Assembly (NCBI RefSeq): GCF_965638725.1
Contig: NC_134963.1
Coordinates: 7,137,501 to 7,201,500, forward strand
Reading direction: 5' to 3'
DNA from: Aptenodytes patagonicus
Taxonomy: Eukaryota > Chordata > Aves > Sphenisciformes > Spheniscidae
Length of the DNA stretch: 64,000 nt
Shown: piece by piece, positions 37,860 through 50,056 of the stretch
Layout: each line of letters opens with the position of its first letter
Position numbering within the stretch: the stretch's first letter is position 1
Made by a program: the position numbers and the translations under genes
The notes under the pieces: model-generated
Databases searched by the model: none
Told to the model about the DNA's origin: nothing
What the model saw: the letters and a program-made list of their open reading frames with translations, nothing else

Positions 37860-40440
37860 TTTTTTTTTTGTGGGTGATAGTTTGGGTTTTTTTCTTTTTT
37901 GAAAGATTACATCAAAAGTTGCTTCAAATGCGTCTTCACTGATTGTGATCTAGGTGCAGTTTCAGACTGACACAGATGGTGTCCCGTATCATCTGTTTGA
38001 CTAGGAGTTCGGGACGCTTGGCTTAGACATCCCATCTAAATCCTTGGGCTCTCCAAAATGTAGGCTTTAGAACGTAAACGCTGTTGTTTTTTTTAAAAAC
38101 ACGGTTGAAGCATGCAAGCACATCATTGGTGCCCAAAGCCAGCAACCTTCTCCTGCAGGTCAATGGGCTAAAGCTGGCAGTGAAAAAGCCATGAGGGGCT
38201 TGTGTGCAAGCCAGGTCAGGCCTCCAGGTCAACATATACATCCTTTTGCTGGATGTCTGTAAGACCCTCTCCCCGAGGTGTGACCTCCTCACGTAATCCA
38301 GCAGAGGATGTCCAGGATCCCACCTCCCCATCTCTGTCACCCTTCTCTCTAACTCCCCTGAGGCTATTTTCCATTTCCAGTAACTAAATGCAGGAAATTC
38401 TCATACATGCCAAAACAGAAAAATTGTTTCTAGGATTTACAAGTATGAGGCTGTGATCGGAAGAGGACCTGCAGAGCTGCTGATAGTTCAGGACAGAAAG
38501 GAGGGCAGAGGAAGCCCCTATGAGCATACCTTTGTGAAAATGCAAAGTGACACATACACGCTTGTGCTTCCCACCTCTGTGATGAAAGATATGCCTGAAA
38601 CACAGGGATAGATTGAAAGATGAACGTTTGTCAAGCCACCAGAAAACTTTCAAGAAAACAGCTTGGTGTCAAAATAGTCAGTTCTCTTTTCCATGTGAAA
38701 TAATCTGTCTCTGAAAATAAAAAGCTTGGTGTGCGCGTGAACTCCTCTGAAGCGCCTGGGACTGGTACAAGGACTGTTCTCCAGGCTGAAATGATTCCCA
38801 GAGATTGAAATGGGAACGGACATTTCCCCCGTACCATGTCGCACTCGAGTCCCACCAGCCTGTAACATCAGGCCTCTGTTGTTTGCTTGAAGCCACAATA
38901 ATGGAGATTCACAAACTGAACGTGGTTCTGCCGCGTGCTGCGAGGGAACCCCGGACGGCCAAGCAGAGGGATGCAGCCATCCCACAGGGAAGCATTTCTT
39001 CTTGCATCACCCATGTTCCCAGGTGCTAAATAACGCAAAGAAAGAGAATGAGTTATCATGGCCTACGGCGTGAGGCAGCAGACAGTACAGCAGAGTGCTG
39101 GAGAAGGACCAGAAAAGGACAGTTCTGGCAGACGCTTTTTTTATTTGAGGTTTTTATTATTATTTGGGGGTAAAATGGAGAGAGAGAGATATGTTTCTCT
39201 GTGCAGGGTGTTCTTTAGGAACATCCCTACGAAGACAATGATGGGTACAGATGGCTCCTTTCAGGTAGAAGGGTGCTTGTTTGGAAGCACCAAAAAAGAC
39301 AGATGCAGCTGGTTAGTGCCCCACAGCGCATTGCAAGATGTGTGGAAGGTGCGTGAGCTTGCACATACAAGACACCATTGGGCATCGGCCACTGCCAGTC
39401 CCCTTCCAGCTGCCCCAGACAGGTACAGCCAGGGAGGACAGACAAGGAATCGCAGCCAGTCTTCCTCCAAGAGCAGGGAACATCTCTGTGCAGCACCAAT
39501 GGCGATGGGGCCCAGTTATTTGTAACAGTGATACAAATAAAAGAACCAGCATTCTTACAGCTTGGCTTTTCCACGAAACACGATTCAACCACTGGTAATG
39601 CTTTTTCAAAGATTTTCAGAAGATTTGACTTCATTTTCTACTGAGCTGAGGATAGCAGTTTGCCTGGTTATTCCACTCCATGGCATGCAACTCTCTCTCG
39701 GCATGTGCATGCTCTGCACATGCTAGCTGTACGCAGCTGTGATAAGCTGCTGAGCTGATAAGGGAGCAGATCGGCATCCGTCCTGTAAAACCCAACCCAA
39801 GTGGAAGTTCAGCTTTCCACCACGTAACTGCCAGATGCCACAGAGCATCTGCAATTCATTTAGTGAAGTTTTGCTGACACATGCTGCTCTGTAGGCTCCC
39901 TAAAATGGAATTTGTAGCCATTGCCTCAACACCTATCACTGGAAAAAGCAAATAAACCTCAGAGTGCGGAGACCTGTATCTGACCTGAGACAGAGCTGTG
40001 GCTTTTGTTCCTGGGGCTCATCTATTTTTTCCAAGTGTAGGAGCCGGTATTTTTAGCTGTGAACTTTGTTTTCCGATGGCCTTGCGCTGCTGTGGTGGCG
40101 GCACCCTCCACGCGGATGAACAGCAGCATTTTTACAGCTAACTGAGAACCTGACTGCTTCCTCCCTGAAACTTGAGTGACACTCAGGATGTAGATAAGTG
40201 AAATGGCAAATGCCATGCAACAGGCCCTTGGCCAGGGGACAGGGCTGACGCTGCACCCTGCAAATGCTGCACGAGGCCGCCCGCTCTTTCCCTGGTGGGA
40301 AGCAGCCCCAGAACCCAGGGGGAGATCCAGAAAACCAGGGATTTATTCCCAGCCTGGGGAGCTCGGTGCCGTCCCAGGCTCGCTCCGCGGCCTGGCTTGC
40401 AGGGCTTGGTCCCCGGTCCCCAGGGTGTCCGCGTCCCTGC
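37860..40440. other. Intergenic stretch between the IL31-like gene and LRRC43
   Basis: No gene is recognised. Several overlapping open frames on both strands (38.0-39.6 kb) lack splice or homology support. An AATAAA occurs near 39536. Upstream regulatory DNA for the IL31-like gene and LRRC43 may lie here, but I cannot point to conserved sites. Confidence 0.45.
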
Positions 40441-40460
40441 CATCTCCTAGCAACGGGGAC
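40440..40460 (+). promoter_or_regulatory. RFX X-box half-site near LRRC43 start
   Basis: CTAGCAACGG (about 40447-40456) contains the right half of an RFX X-box (RGYAAC), preceded by TGCCAT as a poor left half with a longer spacer. RFX factors drive ciliary genes, which would fit LRRC43. It is one half-site about 50 bp before the chosen ATG, so it may be chance. Confidence 0.3.
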
Positions 40461-40503
40461 ACGTGCCTCCCAGCCAGGGAATTCCCTGCCGGGCTGGGGC
40501 TGG

Positions 40504-43500
40504 ATGGCAGCACCAGGACGCTGCAGCGTCTCGGCTGCTTTTTGGGAGCACCTGCGGCACCTGGGTCTGCAGGACTTCCCCTGTGGCCTTGGCAGCTGGG
40601 TAGGGGGCCAGGGGGGCACAGCCATGGGATGTGGCAGGGGGTCTGCGGTCTGCAGGGCTGTCACTGCTTCCCCCCTCTCCCTCTCTGCAGAATAAATCCC
40701 GCTTCGATGCATGCACGAGACCCCGCAAAGGCCAGCCAGGGCTGGGGGCAGACCCAGCCGGGCAGGAGGAGGCCATGCCGCTGGGTGACGAGAGCCCCGA
40801 GGCGCTGATGGAGCTGCTGAGCGACTGGCACAGCCCCTGGGCCCTGCCGACGGACTGCAGCCCCCAGGACCAGCACCTGCGGGAAATGGCCGTGCTGGCA
40901 CCCGAGCTCGTCCGTGGCTCCCGCATCTTCCAGGTCCTCAGGTCCCTGCGGATCGTTGGCAAGGGAGTAAGTGCAGCTTCTGGTGCCTGTAAAGCTACCC
41001 ATCTCCAGGCCAGGAAACCACATCTTCCTGTCGGGAGGGAAAACATCCTGGGAAAAGGATGCCTTCCCCATCCCAGGGTCTTCCCAGGTGCCACTGGGGA
41101 AGCTGTAGCTGGGGTAGAGCTGCTGGCTCCCCCACCCAGTGTGTTGCACTAATCTGTGTTACACGTATGTCACATGGATCAACACTACATGTCCATGTCA
41201 CCTTGGCCACGAGGTGGCTCCCTGAGCATGTTGGCCAAACCTATCTCTTCGCAGGTGGAGGAGGTCGACGACGGTCTGTTACAGTTACAGCAGCTGGAGG
41301 AGCTCATCCTCAGTGCCAACCAGATCAGCAGCATAACCTCGGCCAACCTGCCCCGGACGCTGAAGGTGAGCGAGCAGTGTCTTGCAACGGCAGGACGGGG
41401 AAGGAGGTCCCATCTGGGAACGCAGCACGAGCCAAGCAACTCGAAGGAGTGGCAGCAGTGGCTCATTGCAAAGGGTGTTTGTTGTTCCCTCTGTCCCAGG
41501 CAGGTCCTGGAGCTCTGCTGCAACGCTGTGGCTGATCTGCAGGACCTATGCGCTCAGCCTCCTCCGGAGCTGCAGCACTTGGGGCTGGCATACAACAGGC
41601 TGTGTGGCCCTTCGCAGGACAAGTACCTCACTGCAGACTTCTGGTAACGCCACAGGCTGAATGTGGGCTCCTGAAAGGGAGGTGGGCAGATATGAACAGA
41701 TGACCTCAAGCCATCAAGGTGGCCCATGTTAAGAAATTACAGCCCTTCAGCAGAGTTGTTTCTTTGCTCTGTGTCCAACGCTGGTGCAGAGTGCTCTGTC
41801 TCTGTTCGCTGTCTTCTCTCTCATGCTTAGAGGGTGTCTTGATCTGTGGCCAAGGTGTGGAACAGGGAGATCATCTGGGGAACTGCCTTGACACCCTGTC
41901 CCTGGGCAGCTTCCTCTTTCCATGCCCTTCCCAAAGCCCCTGCTGGGAGTCTGCCCTGGGAAGGATCTAAAGCTGAGGCTGCGTCACCAAATGATGCAGT
42001 GGGATGGTTAATGGATGCTAAAGGAACATGGTTTTGAGTTGTGGGGCAGACTGGCAATGGCTCAGGAATTTGGAATTGGCCTCTTGAGATTGTACCATTG
42101 GATTCTCCAGTTTGACCCAGTTTGTGCTGGGGAAACACATTTTTGTTTCTTTTTTTGACCCAGGGCAGTAGCTCTCTATCCTCAGATGGGTGCTGTTTGC
42201 CTAACCTTCTTCTCTGGGTTCTCTCCTTAGGCCAAATCTTGTCTCCCTTGACCTGAGCTTTAACAACTTCACAGATCTGCTGGGGCTGGTCTCCCAACTG
42301 TCCAGTCTGCAGAAGCTCCGCGTCCTGGTGCTCCAAGGGAACCCACTGGCTCTCATTCCCACTTACAGAGGCTTCCTTGTGGACAGCCTGCCCAAGCTCT
42401 CCATCCTCGATGACGTCCACATAGGGCCTGACGAGAGGCACCAGTTCCACGGTTTGGCGAGGCAGCCAGGTGAGCCTTTGCCTTTGAATCTGTCCGTGCT
42501 GACCCCATGATTCAGGAGGTGGTTTTATTGTGGTTGAGCTAGGACTCCTCAGGGCAAACTCCGGATCCAGCATTGACTTCCTTCTTGCCTCTCCTCAAAT
42601 GGAGATCTTTCTCTGTGCCTTTTTACCTCACTATTACAAGTGGGGAGACAGGCAGAGGACCTTGCAGCAGTGTAATTACAATCGAGGTAGTTTTAGCCTC
42701 AGTCAGGTCCAAAGATTGCAAGAACAACCTAATCCTAGCACTGCCTCGGTGTCATGGCCTGCCCCCATCTTTGCTTCCTAGACACCGTCTGGTTTCAGAC
42801 CATGCATTTCCCTCTTGAGCTTCTGAAAGAGGAACTTCTCCACTGGGGAAGATGCTCACATGGGTGCTGCACTGTCAGCACGAAGCAGTGCCACCTCTGC
42901 AGCGTGACACATCCCCGACTGGGATGAGAGCAGGGGGCTGGGGCCACCCGGGGGTGGGAAGCCCTTCTTGATGGCCCCTGCTCAATGAGTTTATGTGCTG
43001 GATGTGCTGTTTGAAATCTAAAATGTTAACCAGGGAGGCAAAGCAACCAAGCCAGGAGACGTTTGCGTGGCTTTGGAGTGACCCCATGTGGCAGTGGCTT
43101 GTCACAGCGTTAGCACAGGGTGGAAGGGGGGGATGCCAGGTGGTAGGACATGGCATCCTGGAGGTTTCCGCTTGCTCTGTGCCTTCCTCGCTCTGGAAGG
43201 AGCACGCTGCAGCTTCATAGCAAGATTGTCTGCCTTTTAGAGCTGATCAGAAGTGAAGCACGAGTGGTTGTGAGCATTGGGGAAATCAAGGGAGTCCCTG
43301 ATCCCAGTGCTCGTCAGCTGCTGGAGGTTGGCTCCGAGGCTCCGGTGATCACCTACAGCTACTGTGTGATGTACAAGTTTGCGGAGGGAGAGGAGATCGA
43401 GGACGGTAGCAGCACTGAGGTTTGTGCTTAATTGAGATCTTGAAAGCAACAGGCAGTGTCAGGCCACAGCAAGGGGGACTTCACCTCCAGGCTGCTGAGC

Positions 43501-46500
43501 GAGACCGTTCGTAATGAACCTGATGCGGGCAGCAGCAGTAGTAGGGACAGAATTCACGCATGGCCACATCTGGCAGGACAAGTTCCTGCTGGCCACATTC
43601 CCTGTCACTCTCGGGGAGCCCAGCGCTGCTCTGCATGTGGGCATGCATTCACAGCTCCCCCCTCCCGCTGACTGCGGCAGACCCATTCCCTGGCGCTGGT
43701 GCCCCTTCTTCCCATGATGGGGGTGGGCTGGGGAATGGGATTTCAGAGGCAGCTCTGCCCCCTGGTCCCGATGCAAACACAACCAGGCGTGCCCTGCCAA
43801 GAGATTCCTCTCTGTTCCAGGTAACAAAAATCCATCAGCATCCTGTGGTGGCCACCCTGGATGTGGACAGCTCTGCTGGGAACACGAAGGAAACAAAGGG
43901 CCAGCAGGAGCCCGCAGCCATGGAGGACCCCAAGGCCCACTCTGGTAATGAGGAATTATAAATCCCCTGCCCCACTGCTCAGGGCAGGTTTATGGCTCTT
44001 CCTGGCATGTGGTGGCATCGGGACATCCCTCGCAGCATCAGCTGCAGCTGGGCTGTTACTGAGACCAACGGATAATGAATTGGCACTGCTCATGTCCTGG
44101 GGGTCCTTCCTGTCCTCGGGAAAGAGAGGTCTCTCCTCAGAGCTTTTTTGTGTCCCTGCACAGAAAAGATTTTTGTCACTCCTGGAAAGCCCTGGGCAGA
44201 CACCATCGACTGCAGCTACAGGAAGGAGCACACTGCCAAGGACTTAGTGGGGCTGAAGTCCTACCTGGCGTCTGGAACAATCATCTCGGTCATGGAGGAG
44301 AAGGTGAGTGTGTGGTAGAGCTGGATGAAAGGGGAAAGAGCTGCTGGGAGGCCCGCAGCTCTGTATTGTGTTCCCTCTGGGAGGCAGCCCGGGATGGCGA
44401 TGACCCTGGACCAGGGTCCTCGGGCGTCCCAGCCCCTGCAGCACCACCTCCTCTCTCTGGGCAGGTGCTCTCATGGCCTGTCGATGCTGATCCAGAAGAA
44501 AATGCAGGCATGAAGGGCAAGGCAAGACGGGTGCTGCAGAAGGACGATGCCAAGGTAGGATGCTGGGAGAGGATGATGTCCAAACACCAGCTGAGCTGCA
44601 AAAATAATGATGGGGGAACGAGGGCCCTTCTGGGCCAGTTTGGTGTGTCAGAGAATCTCCCCTCCATCCCAAACCTCTCGTCAAAGTCCCCCCTTGCTAT
44701 GGGAGGAAGGCAGCGGTGGTTTTACACACATCTCAGTCTGGATGCAGTGGTGGGCAAGGGGCTGGGTCGGGGTTGCTTGCTGTCTGATAAAGGGACCCCA
44801 ACCCTCTGCTGAGGCTTGTCCCCGTGCTGGTGCCCTGCAGGTTCCTGTGCCCAGGGACAAGCAGAAAAAGAAGAAGGAGAAGCCATGTGAACTCCGCAGC
44901 GACCCTCCCATTCGGAGGACCCTGGGCACCAGGAGGGTGACCCTGGAGACCCTGCTGGCCACCGAGAACCTGGTGGCAACTGTGTGTGACTTTGGGATCC
45001 TGATCACTGAGCAGCCGCTGCAGCCACCAAGTCTGGAGGAGAAGGTAAGGAGTGTGTCCAGGGGCAGGGCGGTGATGCAGGGCTGCCAGGGACGGGCAGC
45101 GCTGCAGGCTGCGGTTCAGCACGTCCTGCCCTCCAGCTAGCCCAGGAATCCCTCCCGACCATCCCTCAGTTCTCCTCACCATAAAATGGGGCTGAAATAA
45201 TCCTGCCTGAGCACCATCCATCACTGCTGGTATCATTATTTAATGTTGATATTAGCAATGAGTACTGCTACTTTTTATAGGCCAAGATTAAGAAAATAGA
45301 TGAGTTTATTCTTCCATCTGAGAACGTGAAAGCAACCACTCGTGCTTCCTCTGATGCTCTCTCTCTCGGCACGGCAACACGCACTGGCTGCACTGACACT
45401 TTCTATTTCCTGGATTCTCTTCTCCAAGCAGCCCTGCCACTGTGCTCCTCCCGGCAACAGAACCCAGAGGGCGATGGCTGTCACAAGACTGAATGCGGGC
45501 AGTGAATTTCAACACAGCCTAACTATGGAAACATCTTTCTCCGCAGGACAGGAAAAAAGGCAAAGACAAGAGCAAAAAACCAAAAGCAGAGAGAGAAAGT
45601 CAGGCCAGCCAGAAAACCACAGCGTCTGCCAAAGGTGACGGAGACTGGAGCTGGCTGGGCGGAGGGTGGCGTGTGCGAGAGCAAACACCAGTGGTGACCG
45701 GCTGGGAGGCAGCCGCAGGTCCCCACCACCCTGCCAGCTCTGCCAGGCAGGGCGCCTACTCACATCCTGAGCTTCGGGCTGTGAATACATCCATTGACTG
45801 CGGGGGCTGTAGGGTTAGACTCACGCCCAGACACCTTGTTGAATCAGTGTCTGAACAAGCACCGAGGGTGGGCTGCTGGCTGTCCTGGGAGCGACACACA
45901 CCTAACCAGCTCTGTGTGCCAGGGGAGAAGGGCAAAGCAGATTTTTGGGTGAGAGATGTGCTGCCCATTGTGTCGGCTGCCAAATGTGGCCGGTGGCATG
46001 GACCAGCGCAGGCAGCTGGGGGGAGTGCTGTCTGGGGTGCATAATAAGGTCCTCATCCATTTCCAACTCGGATCTGAAAGCACTTTGCAGAGGTGATTAT
46101 TGTTCTTTCTGGTTTAGAGATGAGACGCACAGAGAGCCCCAGGTGCCCCAGCCAGTCCATGGTGGGGCCAGGAACAGACCCCAGTTTGCTGTCACCCATG
46201 AGGGGACCACCCTGACCCCTGATGGGTGTCCCCTGCCTCCCCAGTGCCAGAGCTCACGGTCTACTCAGCCAGCAGCATTGCTTAAACTGCTGGAGACAAA
46301 CCTCACCCTGCCTCTTGCAGGTTATTATTCCAGCAATCTTGTTTTGACTACAAAAAGAGCAGTGCCAGCACATCGGAGGGGTAATGCAAGAGCAGGAGGA
46401 AGTGGGGGAGGGAAGGGGTGGCGGGGCGATGCTGAAAACCTGCTCATGAGTCGAGGAGAGCATGGAGCGGGCCAGACCTCCGCAGCGCCACTTGGAGCTA

Positions 46501-48065
46501 CCAAAGGAGCCTCGTGTCCTCACTCTGGCACCAGATTTAGTCACTAATTTAAGAGAGCAATTAACCCCCTTCCCCAAGAGCTCCAGGATGCTTTTCCGTG
46601 CCCTGTCCCCATCTTCGGGGAGGATCTCAGAGCCCTGCAGTCCTAGGCTGTGTCTGCGCTCGAGGAAGCCTGGTGGCCTTCCCAGCTACCTGAAAAGAAG
46701 AAAAAACTCCTTGAATTATTGTTCCCCACAAGAAGATGTGTATTTGCATTATATGGTCAGACTGCTGCTGAAGCAGGGAGCTGCTGTCAAACAACTGAAG
46801 TTTAGCAGTGATGTTTTTTATTTCCTTTCCACCCCAGTGCCTGTGGTCAGTGTGCATGCAAGGAGGTCTTCCCTTCAGCTTGAGCGAGAATGAACCCTTT
46901 CTGCAGGGGGTTGTGTGGCCGGAGATGGTGTTGGGTGCACAGAAAGCCACTGCTGATGCAGGAAACCCAGAGAGATTAGAGACTCGTGCTTAATTTGGTG
47001 TCCCCTTATGCCTGTGCAGGTGGAGGCTGGCCGGCTGCACAGCAAGGCCACTGAGTGCATATTTCAAAAAGATAGTGCCTAAAAATCAGCTGCCCCCACA
47101 ACTTGCTACACCCAGTGCCGGCAGCGTCCCACGGCCGTGCATACCACTGTGACTCATGACTCACAAGTACACCCCGGTTGCAGTCGGGGTGGCAAACATG
47201 GCCGGGGAGGCAGGTGGGCTGCTCAAGTGCCGCCGCACGCAGTGTCTGCAAGCCCTGGCTGCTCCATGAGTCACCGAATCGCACCGTGGTCGTTTGGCAC
47301 TTGCTCGTCACCTGGGTACCACCTTGGAGCTGCGGCAGTGGCCATGCTCCGAGGCATGGGGGACGGCTCCCAGCCCTTGCTCCGCTGCAGCCGTGCATCC
47401 AGCGAGGCTGCGTAGGGACCAGCACTCTCACAGCTGGGAGCTGAGGCTGATTGGCATCCCTCAGTAGGCAAATGCACACAAATAATAAGTCCTCTCAGAG
47501 GAATTGGGATCCCTTCCAGACGGCTCAAAGAGGAAAGGCAGCAAGCTTTGTCTTGAGCAAACAATTTGCCCAGACGCTGAAGGATGCCTTCGGAAGTAGT
47601 CTCACGTAGGTCTCATTTTATCCCACACTTGATTTTCCAGGATCCTTGAAATTATTTCTTTCTGCACCTTTCTTTTTTCCTAGGAATTATAGAGGAGTTT
47701 AACAAAAAAAAGCAAAGTTGCACCCAGATCGATTGCCTGCTTAAAGATGCTTTTTGGGCTTCTTACCCAAAGTCATATTCAAATAGATTTTCCCTCAAGG
47801 CCCGAAGTCAGTGCTAACGCGGTGGGGATTCCCCCCCCTGAGCACTACTGGTTTTAGGGTGATTTACTCTGTCAAGACAGTGACAGATTTACTTCTTTCC
47901 ACAGGAAAAAGAAAAAACAAAGACTCTGCTGAAGTGGAGGAGGGTCGAGGGCTCCAGCCGGTGCCACTGACGGTTCAATTCCAGATGCAGCTGCTTCAGT
48001 GGCCCTCGGCAGCCGGTACCCAGAGCCAGGAGAGCGTGGCCACGGCAGTGGGGAAGGCTCAGTAA
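40504..48065 (+). CDS. LRRC43: LRRC43, leucine-rich repeat protein, 12 coding exons
   Basis: Exons: 40504-40599, 40691-40966, 41255-41365, 41504-41643, 42231-42469, 43241-43419, 43821-43944, 44164-44303, 44465-44554, 44841-45044, 45547-45634, 47905-48065 (stop TAA). The frame is continuous, about 615 residues against 656 in human. Matches to human include EHLRxLxLxxFPCGxGSW/NKSRF, HSPWAL, LEELxLSANxI, LQHLGL, PNLVSLDLSFN, VLQGNPLAL and, near the end, PLTVQFQMQL. LRRs are encoded by exons 3-5; a Lys/Glu-rich charged tail by exons 9-12. LRRC43 is poorly characterised; expression in ciliated cells suggests an axonemal role (established only by association). The start ATG at 40504 (weak Kozak, TGGATGG) is chosen because conservation begins just after it; the frame also stays open up to an ATG at 40264. 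An AATAAA follows at 48094. Confidence 0.9.
41255..42469 (+). CDS. LRRC43: LRRC43 leucine-rich repeat exons
   Basis: Three exons carry consecutive LRR units with the LxxLxLxxN spacing: LQQLEELILSANQISSI, LPRTLKVLELCCNAV, LQHLGLAYNRL, PNLVSLDLSFNNFTDL and LRVLVLQGNPLAL. The first two repeats are split by an intron after CTGAAG (41365). In the second repeat the usual LYGN is replaced by LCCN, a mild change. LRRs form a curved protein-binding surface. Confidence 0.88.
45140..45262 (+). repeat. MIR-like SINE remnant
   Basis: CAGTTCTCCTCACCATAAAATGGGG followed by an AATAATCCTGCCT stretch matches the MIR 3' part ('cctcagtttcctcatctgtaaaatggggataataatacctacct'). It lies in the LRRC43 intron after exon 44841-45044. 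Confidence 0.6.
46060..46195 (-). repeat. MIR-like SINE remnant, reverse orientation
   Basis: ATTATTGTTCTTTCTGGTTTAGAGATGAGA, then CACAGAGAGCCCCAGGTGCC and CAGGAACAGACCCCAGT, read as the reverse complement of MIR ('attattatccccattttacagatgagg..cacagagaggttaag..gatttgaacccag'). It lies in the last LRRC43 intron. Confidence 0.6.
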
Positions 48066-48093
48066 CGCGTCGGTAGCAGAAGAGTGAGCGGGA

Positions 48094-48099
48094 AATAAA
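48094..48099 (+). terminator. LRRC43 poly(A) signal
   Basis: AATAAA lies 29 bases after the LRRC43 stop, giving a very short 3' UTR. The B3GNT4 CpG island begins roughly 100 bases further on, so the two genes are packed tightly in the same direction. Confidence 0.75.
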
Positions 48100-48149
48100 A
48101 CCCACGTGGACGCCGCGTCGACGCTGGTTCAGCTGAATCGCCAGGGCCG

Positions 48150-48910
48150 GGACTTGCCACGGGGCTCGTGGTTGTCTGGGGCTGCTGCCGAGCTTCTGCA
48201 GGAGCTGCAGCGTGCAGGGGCTGGCGTGCGGCGTGCAGGGGGGGCTGAGCAGCCTGCGGTGCTCGCGTGCGCGGTGCAGGGCGGGCTGTGCGACCTGCAG
48301 GGTGCAGCGCCCGGTGCGCCGTGCCCGGTGCCGGTGTGCAGCGCCCGGGGCACGCTGCCGCGGGTGGGCGGTGCCCGGTGCGAGCCCCCCGCTTCGCCCG
48401 CGGGCGGGGGCGGGGCCGGGCGGGGCGGGGCGGGGCGGGGCCGGGCTCCTCGGGCGGCGCGTGGCGGCGGCGCGGAGCAGAGCGGGGGCGGCCGCGGCTC
48501 CCGGTAAGTCTCGGCGGCGGCGGCTCCGCAGACCGGGGCGAGGGGTGCGCCGGGCCGTGGCGGGGGGCACCCTGGAGCGCCGGGCTCCGAGCTCGGCCTG
48601 CGCGCCCCGGCTGGGCGGGCTCTCCCAGGGCCGGGGGCCGGCGCGGCTCCCCGCGGGCTCCCGTAGCCCTCCCGGGGGCGAGCGGCCGCCGCGCCTGGCG
48701 CGGCGCTCCCGTCCTCGCCGGCAGCGCCTGGTGTTGGTGGGACCCGAGAAATCAACCGCGAGGGGAGACGCCGAGAGCCGTCCCGGCGGCTCCCCGGGCT
48801 GGGCCGTGCGCGCCGTCTCTGCGTGACTGCGGGCGTGGGAGTGCTGGGAGTGGAAAGTGTAAGTATGCGGGACTAATTCATAAACGGCTTGTCTTTCTCT
48901 GACCGCGCAG
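48150..48910 (+). promoter_or_regulatory. B3GNT4 CpG-island promoter, non-coding exon 1 and intron 1
   Basis: Extremely GC- and CpG-rich DNA carries tandem GGGGCGGGG units (about 48398-48445), which are SP1 boxes and a G-quadruplex-capable run. A strong donor CCG|GTAAGTC ends a likely untranslated exon 1 at 48503. The acceptor CGCGCAG at 48910 opens the coding exon 27 bases before the ATG. Long open frames on both strands here reflect GC content, not genes. Confidence 0.7.
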
Positions 48911-48937
48911 GGCCTGGGTTCTGCACCGGAGGTTGCC

Positions 48938-50056
48938 ATGTATCCCAGGATTAAAAACCTCGCGCTTTACACCGTTTCAATCATGCTGCTGGCGTGTTTT
49001 TTTTACATGAAGAAAGAGGCGAAGCTGGCAGCGTCGTCAGCGGACCAGAAAGTGGATGTAGCGAATCACAAACCGAAGTCTTTGGTTCTGGACAATGCTG
49101 AACCCAGCAGGTGTTTGCCAAACTTGATCCGTGCCAATTCTTCTCTCGCCCTTCCAGAGCTTCACCGTGTCTTCTTAACATACAAGCACTGCCGGAACTT
49201 CTCGGTCCTGCTGAAGCCTTCTGGGTGTAGCAAAGAGACGTTCCTCTTGCTGGCGATCAAGTCTTCCCCGATCAACATAGACCGGCGGGTGGCAATCAGG
49301 AACACATGGGGGAAGGAGGTCTCCATCAGTGGCAAGCGCATCAGGCTGGTATTTCTTCTAGGGCGCTCGGAGGCCAAAATCCAGGTACAGCCCCTGCACC
49401 AGCTGCTGGTTTACGAGAGCCAGGAGTTTGATGACATCTTGCAGTGGGATTTTGTTGACAACTTCTTCAACTTGACCCTCAAGGAGCTGCATTTCCTCCG
49501 CTGGTTCATGGAGGACTGCTCGCACGCCAGGTTTGTGCTGAAGGGCGATGATGATGTCTTTGTCAACACTTACAACATTGTTGAGTTCCTCCAAGAACTG
49601 GACCCTGAACAGGATCTCTTTGTTGGGGATGTGATCGCCAATGCCCGGCCCATCAGGAACACCAAGGTCAAATACTTTATTCCAGAGTCCATGTACAGAG
49701 CCCCCTTCTATCCTCTCTATGCGGGTGGAGGGGGCTATGTGATGTCTAGAGAGACAGTGCGCCACCTCCAGAGCACCGCAGAGGACATGGAGCTCTTCCC
49801 AATAGATGATGTCTTTGTGGGAATGTGCCTGGCAAAGATGGCAGTGACCCCAAAGAACCACGCTGGCTTTAAGACTTTCGGGATCCAGAGACCTTTCAAT
49901 CCTTTTGATCCGTGCTTGTACAAAGAGCTAATGATTGTGCACAAACTAAACCCAACTGAGATGTGGATCATGTGGACACTGGTAAAGGATGACAGCATTA
50001 GGTGTGCAGTGTCAGTAACGTACAACTACAGAAGGGGCTGGAAAAGAAGCTACTGA
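48938..50056 (+). CDS. B3GNT4: B3GNT4, beta-1,3-N-acetylglucosaminyltransferase 4
   Basis: A type II Golgi enzyme of CAZy family GT31 that adds GlcNAc in beta-1,3 linkage to galactose, building poly-N-acetyllactosamine chains. The whole 372-residue protein is in one exon, as in human (378). Signal-anchor helix at about residues 8-23 ([16 protein letters not shown]); family motifs [10 protein letters not shown] at 116-125, the metal/UDP-binding DDD at 204-206 (KGDDDVFVN), [10 protein letters not shown] at 261-270 and DDVFVG at 290-295. Sequons at N67, N87 and N178. No damage is seen. Within the B3GNT family the assignment to member 4 rests mainly on position between LRRC43 and DIABLO. Its 3' UTR ends near 50865 (AATAAA at 50841). 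Confidence 0.93.
   Translation: MYPRIKNLALYTVSIMLLACFFYMKKEAKLAASSADQKVDVANHKPKSLVLDNAEPSRCLPNLIRANSSLALPELHRVFLTYKHCRNFSVLLKPSGCSKETFLLLAIKSSPINIDRRVAIRNTWGKEVSISGKRIRLVFLLGRSEAKIQVQPLHQLLVYESQEFDDILQWDFVDNFFNLTLKELHFLRWFMEDCSHARFVLKGDDDVFVNTYNIVEFLQELDPEQDLFVGDVIANARPIRNTKVKYFIPESMYRAPFYPLYAGGGGYVMSRETVRHLQSTAEDMELFPIDDVFVGMCLAKMAVTPKNHAGFKTFGIQRPFNPFDPCLYKELMIVHKLNPTEMWIMWTLVKDDSIRCAVSVTYNYRRGWKRSY

Noticed and set aside
40053-40901. 282-codon minus-strand open frame
   Set aside because: It is a shadow of LRRC43 exons 1-2 in GC-rich DNA; the + strand there is conserved and spliced.
47872-48939. 355-codon minus-strand open frame across the B3GNT4 CpG island
   Set aside because: It is Arg/Pro/Ala/Gly-rich, typical of GC-rich DNA lacking stops, overlaps three other long frames in the same island, and matches no protein family.
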